64,000 nucleotides of DNA from Mycolicibacter heraklionensis (GTDB taxonomy: Bacteria > Actinomycetota > Actinomycetes > Mycobacteriales > Mycobacteriaceae). This document shows, piece by piece, positions 27,109 through 36,713 of the stretch. Numbering within the stretch: position 1 is the stretch's first letter; every line of letters begins with the position of its first letter. Location: contig NZ_CP080997.1 in NCBI RefSeq assembly GCF_019645815.1, positions 1,926,880 to 1,990,879 on the forward strand, read 5' to 3'. The notes below the pieces were generated by a model. It saw only the letters and a program-made list of their open reading frames with translations. It had not been told where the DNA came from and searched no databases. The position numbers were made by a program, and so were the translations under genes.

Positions 27109-28425
27109 TCATCCCGCTGTGCTGACCTGAGGTTCGTCGGGACCGCGGACGCCCACCTGTGGCCTGGCGTAGGCCGCCTCTGCATTGCTGAAACTCGCGT
27201 GCTGCGCTTGGTTGGCCAGCCGCCCGACCGTGGCGGCTACCCGCAGGACATAGGCGTCGCGCGGCACGGCCGGATCGCGTCCGGTGAAGTCGGCGATCCG
27301 CTTGAGCCGGTAACGGACGGTGTTTGGATGAACGAACAACTTGCGGGCGCAGGCCTCGATCGCGCCGCCACAGTCCAAATAGGCGTCGAGTGTCTCGGTG
27401 AGCGTGGGGCCGGCCTCGGCCAGCGGCCGCATCACGTCGGTGTGCAGGGCCGCGATCGCCGACGCATCCCCGATCAGTGCCCGCTCCGGCAACAGTTCAC
27501 GAGCCAGCACCGGTCGCGGCGCCCCGGTCCAGCCCACCACGGCGTTCATCCCCGAGATCGCCTCGCTGGCACTGTGATAGGCGGCGGTCAAGGTGGGAGC
27601 CGTCGGTCCGATCACCACCGGACCGTCGGAGAACGCGCCGAGCAGGTCGGCCAAGAACTTCTGAGTGGGCGCCAGCGGACCGGACACGATAGCCACCAGC
27701 CAGGTGCCGTGCACGTCGGTCAGCGCCGCCCGGCCATGGCGTTCGGCCACGTCGCGGATGTCCTGGCTGGCTTTCTGGCCGGCGAAGGCATCCGGGCCGG
27801 GTGGTGCGGTGCCCACCACGACCGTGGCCGGGGCGGTGGTGTCCCAGTTCAGCGCGGCCGCGCGGCTCAACAACTCCGGACCGGTGTCGCCGCGTACCAC
27901 GGCGTCCACCACGCTGGCCTCCATCCGGGAGTCCCAGGTGCCCCGGGCCTCGGCGGCGTCGGCGTAGGCGGAGGCTGCGGTGAACGCCAGATCCCGGCTG
28001 TACTTGAGGATGCCCACCGTCAGCGCGGTCACCTGCTCCTCGGAGCGGGCCAGCAGCGGCACCACTTCCTCGAAGAACTCCATGGTGACCCGCACCATGT
28101 CCACGGTGTGCCGCAGCGCGATGTGGCGGGTCAGGTCCTGGGGCACCAACTCGAAGGCCTGCGCGGTGTGGCTGACGTTGCCGTGCGGGTCGTGCATCCA
28201 CTCGGCGAAGTTGACCACCGCGGTCTGCACCACCAGGGCCACGCTGGCGCGCTGGGAGGCCTCCAGGTCGGCGAAGAAGGGCAACCGGTCACCCATCATC
28301 GACACCGCCTCGGTGGCCAGCCGGCCCGAGTAGTGCTTGAGCCGGCGCAGCAGGGTGTCCGGGACGGTGCTCAGCAGGTCCAGCGTGGAGCGCGGCAGGA
28401 CGGGGCCCGCCGGGTTGTCAACCAT
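27109..28425 (-). CDS. mabR: FAS-II operon regulator MabR (PucR/CdaR-type HTH)
   Basis: The 438-aa regulator has a long N-terminal sensory region (RsbRD/GGDEF-like, about 1-340) and a C-terminal PucR-type helix-turn-helix (ETLDAYLDCGGAIEACARKL, FVHPNTVRYRLKRIADFTGRD, residues about 350-400). It corresponds to Rv2242, described as MabR, which controls fabD-acpM-kasA-kasB-accD6 in mycobacteria. The gene lies directly upstream of that operon in the same direction, with a promoter-bearing gap between, and 44 bases after aceE. Its position between pyruvate dehydrogenase and FAS-II fits coupling of carbon supply and mycolate synthesis. Confidence 0.9.
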   Translation of the reverse strand: MVDNPAGPVLPRSTLDLLSTVPDTLLRRLKHYSGRLATEAVSMMGDRLPFFADLEASQRASVALVVQTAVVNFAEWMHDPHGNVSHTAQAFELVPQDLTRHIALRHTVDMVRVTMEFFEEVVPLLARSEEQVTALTVGILKYSRDLAFTAASAYADAAEARGTWDSRMEASVVDAVVRGDTGPELLSRAAALNWDTTAPATVVVGTAPPGPDAFAGQKASQDIRDVAERHGRAALTDVHGTWLVAIVSGPLAPTQKFLADLLGAFSDGPVVIGPTAPTLTAAYHSASEAISGMNAVVGWTGAPRPVLARELLPERALIGDASAIAALHTDVMRPLAEAGPTLTETLDAYLDCGGAIEACARKLFVHPNTVRYRLKRIADFTGRDPAVPRDAYVLRVAATVGRLANQAQHASFSNAEAAYARPQVGVRGPDEPQVSTAG

Positions 28426-28469
28426 CCCTAAAAGCTACGCCCTTTTTCTGGCTGGAACCCACAAGACCG

Positions 28470-31286
28470 CTAGGCCACGCCGGAATCCGACGTCTGCTCG
28501 GGGGCGGCCAGCACGTCGTCGATCTGGTACTGCGTGGCCGCGGTCACCGCGACGGACGCGTCGATGGCGCCGTCGCGGGCCAGCGCCGCCAGCACCGCCA
28601 CCACCACCGACTCGGCGTCGGTGTTGAAGTAGCGCCGCGCGGCCGGACGGGTGTCGGAGAACCCGAAACCGTCGGTGCCCAGGGTGACGTAGTTGCCGGG
28701 CACCCAGGGCCGGATCTGCTCGGGCACCGCACGCATCCAGTCCGACACCGCCACGACCGGGCCGGTGGCGTCCGCCAGGGCCTGCGTCACATACGGCACC
28801 GCGGCCGGACGCTCCGGGTGCCGCAGCCGCTCGCGCTCGATGGCCACACCGTCGCGGTTGAGCTCACCCCAGCTGGTCACCGACCAGACGTCGGCGGCCA
28901 CATCCCAGTCGGCGGACAACAGGTCGGCGGCACGCAGCGCCTCGGGCACCGCCACCCCCGAGGCCAGGATCTGCGCGGTGTTCGACCGGGGTTCGGGAGC
29001 TTTGCGGAAGCGGTAGATGCCGCGCAGCAGCCCGTCGGGGTCGAAGCCCTCGGGCTCGGCCGGCTGCACGTAGGGCTCGTTGTAGAGCGTGACGTAGAAG
29101 TACACGTTCTCCGGGGTTGGGCCGTACATGCGGTGCAGACCGCTTTCGATGATGTGGGCGACTTCGTAGGCGAACGCGGGATCGTAGGACACCACCGCCG
29201 GGTTGGTGGACGCCAACAACAGCGAGTGCCCGTCGGCGTGCTGCAGCCCCTCACCGGTCAGCGTGGTGCGTCCCGCGGTGGCCCCCAGGACGAAACCGCG
29301 CGCCATCTGATCGGCGGCCGCCCACAGGCCGTCGCCGGTGCGCTGGAAGCCGAACATCGAATAGAAGATGTAGATCGGCACCATCGGCTCGTCGTGGGTG
29401 GCATAGGAGGTGCCGACCGCGGTGAACGAGGCCGTCGAGCCGGCTTCGTTGATGCCCTCGTGCAGGATCTGGCCGACTTCGCTTTCCTTGTAGGCCAGCA
29501 TCAGGTCGGCATCGACAGAGGTGTAGAGCTGGCCGTTGCGGTTGTAGATCTTCAACGACGGGAACCACGAGTCCATCCCGAAGGTGCGTGCCTCATCGGG
29601 GATGATCGGCACCAGACGCGGACCTAACTGCTTGTCCCGCAACAACTCTTTGAACACCCGCACGGTGGCCATGGTGGTGGCGACTTCCTGGGTGCCCGAT
29701 CCCTTCTTGACCGCGGCATAGGCATCGGAGCCCGGCAGCTCCACCGTTTTGGCCTGGGTGCGGCGGCCCGGCACGAAGCCGCCCAGGGCGCGCCGGCGAT
29801 CCAGCAGGTAGCGGATCTCGGGGGCGTTTTCGCCGGGGTGGTAGTAGGGCGGCAGGTACGGGTTTTCTTCGAGTTCGGAGTCCGGGATCGGAATCCGCAT
29901 CTCGTCGCGGAAGTCCTTGAGGTCTTGCAGCCGGAACTTCTTCATCTGGTGGGTGGCGTTACGGCCGGCGAAGTAGCTGCCCAGGCTGTAGCCCTTGATG
30001 GTCTTGGCCAGGATGACGGTGGGCTGGCCCTTGTGCTCGACGGCGGCGCGGTAGGCGGCGTGGACTTTGCGGTAGTCGTGCCCGCCGCGCTTGAGGTGCC
30101 AGATGTCCTGGTCGGACAGATTCTCAACGAGCGCCTTGGTGCGCGGGTCGCGGCCGAAGAAGTGCTCCCGCACGTAGCCGCCGTCGTTGGCCTTGTAGGT
30201 CTGGTAGTCGCCGTCGGGAGTGACGTTCATCAGGTTGACCAGGGCGCCGTCCCGGTCGGCGTGCAGCAGCGCATCCCACTCGCGGCCCCACACCACCTTG
30301 ATCACGTTCCAGCCCGCGCCGCGGAAGAACGATTCCAGCTCCTGGATGATCTTGCCGTTGCCGCGCACCGGGCCGTCCAGGCGCTGCAGGTTGCAGTTGA
30401 CCACGAAGGTCAGGTTGTCCAGGCCTTCCAGCGCGCCGACGTGCAGCAGCCCGCGGCTCTCCGGCTCGTCCATCTCGCCGTCGCCCAAGAAGCACCACAC
30501 GTGCTGATCGGAGGTGTCTTTGATGCCCCGGTCATGCAGGTAGTGGTTGAACCGCGCCTGGTAGATGGCGTTCATCGGGCCCAGGCCCATCGACACCGTG
30601 GGGAACTCCCAGAAGTCGGGCATCAGCCGCGGGTGCGGGTAGGACGGCAGGCCACCGCCCGGGTGGCTGTGCTCCTGGCGGAAGCCGTCGAGATCATGGG
30701 TGCTCAGCCGGCCCTCGAGGAAGGCGCGCGCGTAGATGCCGGGGGAGGCGTGGCCCTGGATGAACACCTGGTCGCCGCCGCCGGGGTGGTCCTTGCCGCG
30801 GAAGAAGTGGTTGAACCCGACCTCATACAGCGTCGACGACGACGCGTAGGTCGAGATGTGGCCGCCGACGCCGACCCCCGGGCGTTGCGCGCGGTGCACC
30901 ATCACCGCGGCGTTCCAGCGGATCCAGCTGCGGTAGCGGCGTTCGGTTTCCTCGTCGCCGGGGAACCAGGGTTCCAGTTCGGTCGGGATGGTGTTGACAT
31001 AGTCGGTGGAGGTGAGCGCCGGGATCGCGACCCGCTGCTCTCCGGCGCGTTCGAGCAGTCGCAGCATCAGGTAGCGGGCGCGGGCCGGGCCGGACCGGGC
31101 CAGCAGTTCGTCGAAGGACTCCAGCCACTCGGAGGTCTCGTCGGAGTCGATGTCGGGAAGGTAGGACGCCACCCCCTCGCGGATCACCCGGACCCGGTCG
31201 GATTCTCCTGTGCTGCTTGGCTTTTTGGCCAGATCCTGATGTGCGGCCTCAGTGGTCAACGCATTGCTCCTTGGTTCGGAGGTCAT
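28470..31286 (-). CDS. aceE: Pyruvate dehydrogenase E1 component, homodimeric type
   Basis: The 938-aa ThDP enzyme decarboxylates pyruvate and transfers the acetyl group to lipoyl-E2. The thiamine diphosphate motif runs from [15 protein letters not shown] to [11 protein letters not shown] (near residues 245-290), with [16 protein letters not shown] and [14 protein letters not shown] further conserved. Length fits bacterial AceE (about 890-930 aa). Two start codons each have a good ribosome site: ATG at 31286 (GGGAGG) and TTG at 31259 (AAGGAG). The shorter form gives an N-terminus more like Rv2241. It is divergent from the lipoprotein gene. Confidence 0.93.
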   Translation of the reverse strand: MTSEPRSNALTTEAAHQDLAKKPSSTGESDRVRVIREGVASYLPDIDSDETSEWLESFDELLARSGPARARYLMLRLLERAGEQRVAIPALTSTDYVNTIPTELEPWFPGDEETERRYRSWIRWNAAVMVHRAQRPGVGVGGHISTYASSSTLYEVGFNHFFRGKDHPGGGDQVFIQGHASPGIYARAFLEGRLSTHDLDGFRQEHSHPGGGLPSYPHPRLMPDFWEFPTVSMGLGPMNAIYQARFNHYLHDRGIKDTSDQHVWCFLGDGEMDEPESRGLLHVGALEGLDNLTFVVNCNLQRLDGPVRGNGKIIQELESFFRGAGWNVIKVVWGREWDALLHADRDGALVNLMNVTPDGDYQTYKANDGGYVREHFFGRDPRTKALVENLSDQDIWHLKRGGHDYRKVHAAYRAAVEHKGQPTVILAKTIKGYSLGSYFAGRNATHQMKKFRLQDLKDFRDEMRIPIPDSELEENPYLPPYYHPGENAPEIRYLLDRRRALGGFVPGRRTQAKTVELPGSDAYAAVKKGSGTQEVATTMATVRVFKELLRDKQLGPRLVPIIPDEARTFGMDSWFPSLKIYNRNGQLYTSVDADLMLAYKESEVGQILHEGINEAGSTASFTAVGTSYATHDEPMVPIYIFYSMFGFQRTGDGLWAAADQMARGFVLGATAGRTTLTGEGLQHADGHSLLLASTNPAVVSYDPAFAYEVAHIIESGLHRMYGPTPENVYFYVTLYNEPYVQPAEPEGFDPDGLLRGIYRFRKAPEPRSNTAQILASGVAVPEALRAADLLSADWDVAADVWSVTSWGELNRDGVAIERERLRHPERPAAVPYVTQALADATGPVVAVSDWMRAVPEQIRPWVPGNYVTLGTDGFGFSDTRPAARRYFNTDAESVVVAVLAALARDGAIDASVAVTAATQYQIDDVLAAPEQTSDSGVA

Positions 31287-31446
31287 GACGTGCCTCCCGG
31301 CTTGTGGCCAGGATGACACCGACCGATCGATTCGCCGGTCCCGTCTTTTCTATCGTGCCCCACCGGACACCCGAGCGGCGGTGGGCGAGTGCCGCGGGGT
31401 GGGCTGATCTCGGCCTGGTGGCGGGTACGCGGTAACGTTTGAAGTT

Positions 31447-32034
31447 GTGCTGACCCGACGGCTGACTGCCTCGCGCGCCCAGACGCGGCGACACGCTCGG
31501 GTAGGCGCGTCGGTGGCCGGTGTGGTTGCGGCGTTGGCGATGGGTGTCGTCGGCTGTACCAGCATCATCGGCGGCAACCCGCAAGCCGACACCTCCGAAG
31601 CCCCGGCCTACCGCTCCTCGGTGTCGGCGTCGGTGTCGGCTTCGGAGGCCACCTCGAGCATCCGGGAGACCCAGCGCCAGCAGTCGATGACGACCCAGGC
31701 GGTCCGCGGCGCGTGCGGCCGGTTCGCCTCGAGCAGCAGCGACGCCGTCGACGTGGTGAACAAGTACGTGGAGGCGTTCAACAACGGCGGCGACATCTCC
31801 GGCACCGCCGGGCCGGCGGTGGAGGCGCTCAACCACAGTGCCGACGAGGTGATCGCGGCGATCAACGAGAAGCTGTCGCAGGAGCTGACCGACGCGTTCA
31901 ACACCTACGCGCAGGCCGCGCGCGGCGTCGCGACCGCGATTTCATCCAAGGCGCCGGTATCGGTGTACAACGCCCGCAAGGATGAACTCAACCGGGCCCG
32001 GGACAAGGGGATGCAGCTGTGCAAAGCCTTCTGA
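31447..32034 (+). CDS. Putative lipoprotein, Rv2240c-like
   Basis: The 195-aa protein has a basic N-terminus, a hydrophobic stretch (VGASVAGVVAALAMG) and the lipobox GVVGC near residue 37, predicting export and lipid attachment. A Ser-rich linker (SVSASVSASEAT) precedes a helical domain with two Cys (ACGRF and MQLCKAF) that could form a disulfide. Function unknown. The GTG start lies eight bases after TAACGT (31433-31438), consistent with a leaderless transcript, and the gene is divergent from aceE. Confidence 0.8.
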   Translation: MLTRRLTASRAQTRRHARVGASVAGVVAALAMGVVGCTSIIGGNPQADTSEAPAYRSSVSASVSASEATSSIRETQRQQSMTTQAVRGACGRFASSSSDAVDVVNKYVEAFNNGGDISGTAGPAVEALNHSADEVIAAINEKLSQELTDAFNTYAQAARGVATAISSKAPVSVYNARKDELNRARDKGMQLCKAF

Positions 32035-32118
32035 GCCCGCTGGTCCCGCCCAGCACGGTGAGCTGTGCAACGATGATTCACATCACACGCAGCGCTGACG
32101 ATCGAAGGAGGTCGCACG

Positions 32119-32541
32119 GTGGTCGCGGCGGATAACGCCCCGAACTTCGCCCGCAAACTGGGCATCGAGAGCAAGCAGTTGGTCCAGGAGTTCGGCTGGG
32201 ACGAGGACGCCGACGACGACATCCGGGCCGACGTCGAAGAGGCCGCCGGCAGCGAACTGCTCGACGAGGACACCGACGAGGTGGTGGACGTCGTGCTGCT
32301 GTGGTGGCGCGATGGCGACGGTGACCTGGTGGACACCCTGATGGATGCGATCACCGCCTTGGCCGACGACGGCGTGATCTGGGTATTGACGCCCAAGACA
32401 GGCCGATCCGGGCATGTACAGCCCGCCGAGATCGCCGAAGCGGCGCCGACCGCCGGCCTGATGCCGACGTCGTCGGTCAACCTGGGTGACTGGAGCGCCA
32501 GTCGCCTGGTGCAGCCCAAGTCCCGCGCGGGGAAGCGTTGA
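32119..32541 (+). CDS. DUF3052 family protein
   Basis: This 140-aa acidic protein starts MVAADNAPNFARKLGIESKQ and contains QEFGWDEDADDDIRADVEE and VVDVVLLWWRDGDGDLVD, hallmarks of the actinobacterial DUF3052 family (Rv2239c). There is no signal peptide. Function unknown. The GTG at 32119 has a strong GAAGGAGG site seven bases ahead. Its TGA overlaps the ATG of ahpE (TGATG), so the peroxiredoxin is translated by coupling from this gene. Confidence 0.87.
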   Translation: MVAADNAPNFARKLGIESKQLVQEFGWDEDADDDIRADVEEAAGSELLDEDTDEVVDVVLLWWRDGDGDLVDTLMDAITALADDGVIWVLTPKTGRSGHVQPAEIAEAAPTAGLMPTSSVNLGDWSASRLVQPKSRAGKR

Positions 32542-33002
32542 TGCTGCAAGTCGGTGCCGAGGCTCCTGACTTCACCCTCAAGGACCAGAACCAGCAGCCG
32601 GTGACGCTGAGCAGCTTCCGGGGCGACAAGAACGTTCTTTTGGTGTTCTTCCCGCTGGCCTTCACCGGAATCTGCCAGGGCGAGCTGGGTCAGCTGCGCG
32701 ACCACCTGCCCAGCTACGTCAATGACGACAGCGCGGCGCTGGCGATCTCGGTGGGGCCGCCGCCCACCCACAAGATCTGGGCGACCGAGAGCGGGTTTCT
32801 GTTCCCGGTGCTCTCGGATTTCTGGCCGCACGGCGCCGTGAGCGAGGAATACGGGGTGTTCAACTCCGACACCGGCTTTCCGAACCGCGGGACGTTCGTC
32901 ATCGACAAGTCCGGCATCATTCGGTTCGCCGAGATGAAGCAGCCCGGCGAGGCGCGCGACCAGCAGCTCTGGCTCGACGCCCTGGGCGCCCTGAAGTCCT
33001 GA
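32541..33002 (+). CDS. ahpE: One-cysteine peroxiredoxin AhpE
   Basis: The 153-aa thioredoxin-fold peroxidase has the peroxidatic motif PLAFTGICQGEL (Cys near residue 45) and the family segment SDFWPHGAVSEEYGVFN. AhpE reduces peroxides and peroxynitrite and is recycled by mycothiol/mycoredoxin. There is no resolving Cys, as in M. tuberculosis AhpE (Rv2238c, 153 aa). The ATG at 32541 gives the expected start MLQVGAEAPDF and overlaps the preceding stop by one base. Confidence 0.94.
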   Translation: MLQVGAEAPDFTLKDQNQQPVTLSSFRGDKNVLLVFFPLAFTGICQGELGQLRDHLPSYVNDDSAALAISVGPPPTHKIWATESGFLFPVLSDFWPHGAVSEEYGVFNSDTGFPNRGTFVIDKSGIIRFAEMKQPGEARDQQLWLDALGALKS

Positions 33003-33114
33003 CCCGTTGCCGCGAAATCGGGCTCACGCAGAGATCCACTCGAACTTCTGCTGCGTCAGTCCGATCTCGCGGTTTTGGGAGCCCGGCACCATCCGGGTAA
33101 CCTGCCCGAGGCAG

Positions 33115-33189
33115 GGGCGCGTAGCTCAGTGGTAGAGCTCTGGTTTTACACACCAGCGGTCGGCGGTTCGATACCGTCCGCGCCCACCA
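33115..33189 (+). tRNA. tRNA-Val (anticodon TAC)
   Basis: The acceptor stem GGGCGCG (33115-33121) pairs with CGCGCCC before A73 and an encoded CCA (33187-33189). The D arm GCTCAGTGGTAGAGC, anticodon stem CTGGT/ACCAG around loop TTTACAC (anticodon TAC), and T arm with GGTTCGATACC are all present. It reads GTA (and other GTN by wobble) valine codons. Confidence 0.96.
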
Positions 33190-33227
33190 GTTGTTTGACA
33201 CCGCGGTAGATCGTCAATGCGGTAGGC

Positions 33228-33446
33228 ATGTCAACCTTTCCGACACCGGACGAACCCACCCGGCCGTCACCCCCCGTTCCGCCCGACCGGGCCCCGACCG
33301 GCCAATGGGGAGTACCGCCGTCGACCAGCCCGCAGCTGACGCCATCGGGCCGTTCTGCGAAGCCGGCAGGCGTGCGTGCTGTGTTGTGGGCGGCCCTGCT
33401 GGTGCTGATCGGCGTCATCGCCCTGCTGATTGTGCTGTCGGCCTGA
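33228..33446 (+). CDS. Small single-pass membrane protein
   Basis: The 72-aa protein has a Pro-rich cytoplasmic half (TPDEPTRPSPPVPPDRAP) and a C-terminal membrane segment (AVLWAALLVLIGVIALLIVL, residues about 51-70), a tail-anchored layout. It starts 38 bases after the tRNA. TTGACA at 33195-33200 may be its -35 box. Similar small proteins of unknown function are common in mycobacteria, including near this position in M. tuberculosis. Confidence 0.65.
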   Translation: MSTFPTPDEPTRPSPPVPPDRAPTGQWGVPPSTSPQLTPSGRSAKPAGVRAVLWAALLVLIGVIALLIVLSA

Positions 33447-33473
33447 CCGGGCGGGCGGCGCTAAGACTCCTGC

Positions 33474-33680
33474 TCAGTGCGAATGCGCGTGACCCGCATG
33501 CTCCAGGCCCACCTGATGAGCGTGCGGATGGCTGTGCACGGTCCCGTCTTCGTGAGTGTGCTCATGCTCATGGTCGACATGGTCGTGCTCGTGAGTGTCG
33601 TGCACGTGGGTGTGCGTCAGGCCGCCATGGGTGTGCTCGTGCGCATGCGGCGCGTCGTGCTCATGGTTGTGGTGCGACAT
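33474..33680 (-). CDS. Histidine-rich metal-binding peptide
   Basis: The 68-aa protein is made almost entirely of His with Glu, Asp, Thr, Gly and Ala: 26 of 68 residues are His, in HxH repeats (MSHHNHEHDAPHAHEHTHGG at the start, AGHAHSH at the end). Such sequences bind nickel, cobalt, zinc or copper and act in storage or chaperoning. The ATG is seven bases after the stop of the KmtR-like sensor gene in the same direction, so they form a two-gene operon. A longer frame to 33953 runs through the sensor gene and is not used. A nickel/cobalt buffering role follows from its neighbour. Confidence 0.78.
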   Translation of the reverse strand: MSHHNHEHDAPHAHEHTHGGLTHTHVHDTHEHDHVDHEHEHTHEDGTVHSHPHAHQVGLEHAGHAHSH

Positions 33681-33687
33681 GGGTGGC

Positions 33688-34104
33688 TCATCTCCCTTGT
33701 TCGATGGCGCGCTGCCGAAATTCGGGCAGCGCCTCTCCGGCAGCGGCCGGGAGGTTCTGGGCGGCGCGGTGGTGCGGCGGCACCCCCGGGCCGGCATGCT
33801 CGGCGTTGAAGACGGCGTCGGTGACCAACTGGCAGACGTGCTCGTTCTCCATGCTGTAGAAGATCGTGGTGCCCTCGCGGCGGGTGCGCACCAGCCGCGC
33901 CATCCGCAGCTTCGCCAGGTGTTGTGACACCGATGGCGCCGGCTTGCCGACATGTTCGGCGAGTTCGTTGACCGACATTTCCCGGCTGGTCAGTGCCCAC
34001 AGCACCTGTACCCGGGTGGCGTCAGCCAACATCCGGAACACCTCGACGATCAGGCCGACTTGATCCTCCGGCAACCGATCCGCTGGACCATTACCTGCAT
34101 GCAT
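33688..34104 (-). CDS. ArsR/SmtB-family Ni(II)/Co(II) sensor, KmtR-like
   Basis: The 138-aa winged-helix repressor has the ArsR DNA-binding helix NELAEHVGKPAPSVSQHLAKL. Its metal site matches KmtR of M. tuberculosis: His89, Glu102, His103, His111 and His112 here keep the spacing of the KmtR ligands His88, Glu101, His102, His110, His111 (recalled from the literature). KmtR represses in the absence of Ni/Co and releases DNA on metal binding. The ATG at 34104 is seven bases from TACTAT (complement of 34111-34116), so the transcript is probably leaderless. It is followed by the His-rich peptide gene. Confidence 0.85.
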   Translation of the reverse strand: MHAGNGPADRLPEDQVGLIVEVFRMLADATRVQVLWALTSREMSVNELAEHVGKPAPSVSQHLAKLRMARLVRTRREGTTIFYSMENEHVCQLVTDAVFNAEHAGPGVPPHHRAAQNLPAAAGEALPEFRQRAIEQGR

Positions 34105-34116
34105 ACGCAAATAGTA
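34096..34116 (-). promoter_or_regulatory. Leaderless promoter and possible operator of the KmtR-like operon
   Basis: On the minus strand TACTAT (complement of 34111-34116) is followed by six bases and the ATG at 34104. The palindrome TGCATGCA (34096-34103) starts inside the first codons. An autoregulating ArsR protein could block this start region, but the exact operator is not resolved. Confidence 0.4.
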
Positions 34117-34223
34117 GATCTTGGGGGCCGGGAGGTGTCAACCCTCGGCTCGTCCCAGGGACGGATGAGGCGGTCGGTAGTGTCCAGCGGGCAGGCCGTC
34201 AGCGCACTAGTGGAGGTAGCCCG

Positions 34224-35816
34224 ATGTCGACGCAGTCCATGCGCCAGCCCATTCATTCCGGGCATCTCACCGCCGGTGCGCTGAAGCGCAACCAGGACAA
34301 GCCGGTGCTGTTCCTCGGCGACACCACGCTGACCGGCGGCCAGCTCGCCGAGCGCATCAGCCAGTACATCCAGGCCTTCGAGTCACTCGGGGCCGACATG
34401 TTCGGCTTACTGTCGCTGAACCGCCCCGAGGTGTTGATGATCATCGGCGCCGGGCAGATCCAGGGCCACCGGCGCACCGCACTGCACCCGCTGGGTTCGC
34501 TGGACGACCACGCCTACGTGCTGGCCGACGCCGAGGTCGACACGCTGGTCATCGATCCCACCCCGGCCTTCGTGGAACGTGCGCTCGGCCTGCTCGAGAA
34601 GGTGCCGACGTTGCGCCAGGTGCTGACCATCGGGCCGGTGCCACCGGAGCTCGAAGGCAAGGCCGTCGACCTGGCTGCCGAGGCGGCCAAGTACGAGCCG
34701 AAGCCGCTGGTGGTTCCCGACCTGGCCGCAGATCACATCGGCAGCCTCACCTACACCGGCGGCACCACCGGCAAGCCGAAGGGCGTCATCGGCACCGTCG
34801 GGTCCATCACCGCGATGACGACCATTCAGCTCGCCGAGTGGGAGTGGCCGGAGGCGCCGAAGTTCCTGATGTGCACCCCGCTGTCGCACGCCGGCGCAGC
34901 ATTTTTCGTGCCGACCATCGTCAAGGGCGGTCAGCTGGTGGTGTTGACCAAATTCGACCCGGCCGAGGTGCTGCGGGTGATCGAGGAGCAGAAGATCACC
35001 GCCACCATGCTGGTGCCGTCGATGATCTACGCGCTCATGGATCACCCGGACTCGCACACCCGCGACCTGTCGTCGCTGGAGACGGTGTACTACGGCGCCT
35101 CGGCGATGAACCCGGTCCGGCTCCAGGAGGCCATCGACCGGTTCGGCCCGATCTTCGCCCAGTACTACGGCCAGTCCGAGGCGCCGATGGTGATCACCTA
35201 CCTGGCCAAGGGCGACCACGACCAGAAGCGGCTCACCTCATGCGGTCGCCCGACGCTGTTCGCCCGGGTGGCGCTGCTGGGCGACGACGGCAACCCGGTG
35301 CCCCAGGGTGAGGTCGGCGAGATCTGCGTGTCCGGGCCCCTGCTGTCGGGTGGCTACTGGAAGCTTCCGGAGGCCACCGCCGACACCTTCAAGGACGGCT
35401 GGATGCACACCGGCGACCTGGCCCGCGAGGACGAAGACGGCTTCTACTACATCGTGGACCGCACCAAGGACATGATCGTCACCGGCGGTTTCAACGTGTT
35501 CCCCCGCGAGGTCGAGGACGTCATCGCCGAGCACCCGTCGGTGGCCCAGGTGTGCGTGATCGGCACCCCCGACGAGAAATGGGGCGAGGCCGTGACCGCA
35601 GTGGTGGTGCTGCGCCCGGGTGTCGCCAGCGATGCCGCCGCGGTGGCCACCATGACCGCCGAGATCCAATCCGCGGTCAAAGAACGCAAGGGTTCGGTTC
35701 AGTCGCCCAAGCAGGTGGTCGTCGCCGAATCGGTGCCGGTGACCGCGCTGGGCAAGCCGGACAAGAAGGCGGTGCGCGCCCAGTTCTGGTCCGGCGCAGA
35801 GCGTTCCGTCGGCTGA
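34224..35816 (+). CDS. Fatty-acid-CoA ligase / acyl-AMP synthetase, FadD8-like
   Basis: The 530-aa adenylating enzyme has the P-loop-like motif LTYTGGTTGKPKGV near residue 178, the YYGQSEAP adenylate motif near 317, MHTGDLAREDEDGF and the hinge DRTKDMIVTGGFNVFPREVE, and the catalytic Lys in ALGKPDKKAVR at the C-terminus. It should activate a carboxylic acid to acyl-AMP and then acyl-CoA. It resembles the FadD8 type, but chain preference cannot be read. GGAGG lies eight bases before the ATG at 34224; the in-frame extension to 33993 overlaps the divergent ArsR gene. Confidence 0.88.
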   Translation: MSTQSMRQPIHSGHLTAGALKRNQDKPVLFLGDTTLTGGQLAERISQYIQAFESLGADMFGLLSLNRPEVLMIIGAGQIQGHRRTALHPLGSLDDHAYVLADAEVDTLVIDPTPAFVERALGLLEKVPTLRQVLTIGPVPPELEGKAVDLAAEAAKYEPKPLVVPDLAADHIGSLTYTGGTTGKPKGVIGTVGSITAMTTIQLAEWEWPEAPKFLMCTPLSHAGAAFFVPTIVKGGQLVVLTKFDPAEVLRVIEEQKITATMLVPSMIYALMDHPDSHTRDLSSLETVYYGASAMNPVRLQEAIDRFGPIFAQYYGQSEAPMVITYLAKGDHDQKRLTSCGRPTLFARVALLGDDGNPVPQGEVGEICVSGPLLSGGYWKLPEATADTFKDGWMHTGDLAREDEDGFYYIVDRTKDMIVTGGFNVFPREVEDVIAEHPSVAQVCVIGTPDEKWGEAVTAVVVLRPGVASDAAAVATMTAEIQSAVKERKGSVQSPKQVVVAESVPVTALGKPDKKAVRAQFWSGAERSVG

Positions 35817-35818
35817 GA

Positions 35819-36682
35819 TCAGCGCAGCGCGGCGGCCAGCTGCCGCCACTGCTCCCGCGGGAAGGCGCGCGGGTCGGCATCCAGCAGCTGGACGCAGACG
35901 TGGTCCGCGCCGGCGGCCCGGTGCTCGGCGACCCGGCTGGTCACGGCCTCCGGGGTTCCCCAGGCGATGATCGCGTCGAACAACCGGTCGCTGACGCCGG
36001 CGATGTCATCCTCGGTGAATCCCGACCGCAGCAGGTTGTTGGCGTAGTTGGGCAGCGCCAGGTAGGAGCCCAGCCACTTGGTGCCGATCGCGCGCGCCTC
36101 CTCGCGGCTGGCGCACAAGATGGCGGTCTGCTCGGGCAGCAGCAACGGTCCCTCGCCCAGCTGCTCGCGGGCAAACCGAGTGTGCGCAGGCGTGGTCAGG
36201 TACGGGTGGGCGCCGCGGCTACGGGCGGCGGCCAAGTCGAGCATCTTCGGGCCCAATGCCGCGAGCACCCGCGACTCGACCGGCACGGGCGCCTCGGCAG
36301 CGTCGAGCCCGTCGAGAAACTCGCTCATGGCGCGCAGCGGCCGGCGGTATCGCCCGGGATCCCCGGCGTCGATCAGCGGTGCATGGCTGACACCGATACC
36401 GAGCAGGAACCGATCACCGTGTGCCGCACTCAGCGCTGCGTAGGACGCCGCGACGTCGGCCGGGCTGTGCATCCACAGGTTCAGGATGCCGGTGGCGATG
36501 ACCGCGCGGCGGGTGGCCGCCAACAGGTTGCCCACCGCGTCGAACACCGGACCACCGACATCCGGGATCCACAGCGCGCCGAAGCCCAGTTCCTCCAATT
36601 CGGCGGCCGCTTCGGCGGCCTCGCCCTGATCGCCGTAGCGCAGCGGCGCACTCCAGATCCCGACACCCGAGATGTTCACCAT
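35819..36682 (-). CDS. LLM-class F420-dependent oxidoreductase
   Basis: The 287-aa TIM-barrel enzyme belongs to the luciferase-like family using coenzyme F420 (MSMEG_4141-type subfamily). Segments fitting this family are NISGVGIWSAPLRYGD, GFGALWIPDVGG, ATGILNLWMH and the LLGIGVSHAPLI strand. The substrate is unknown. It is convergent with the acyl-CoA ligase gene, with two bases between stop codons. Confidence 0.85.
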   Translation of the reverse strand: MVNISGVGIWSAPLRYGDQGEAAEAAAELEELGFGALWIPDVGGPVFDAVGNLLAATRRAVIATGILNLWMHSPADVAASYAALSAAHGDRFLLGIGVSHAPLIDAGDPGRYRRPLRAMSEFLDGLDAAEAPVPVESRVLAALGPKMLDLAAARSRGAHPYLTTPAHTRFAREQLGEGPLLLPEQTAILCASREEARAIGTKWLGSYLALPNYANNLLRSGFTEDDIAGVSDRLFDAIIAWGTPEAVTSRVAEHRAAGADHVCVQLLDADPRAFPREQWRQLAAALR

Positions 36683-36713
36683 CGCCCCAGGATGGCATAG
36701 CGCGGTCGGCGGT

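Noticed and set aside
29838..31316. 492-aa plus-strand frame
   Set aside because: Antisense shadow of aceE, whose family motifs are unambiguous.
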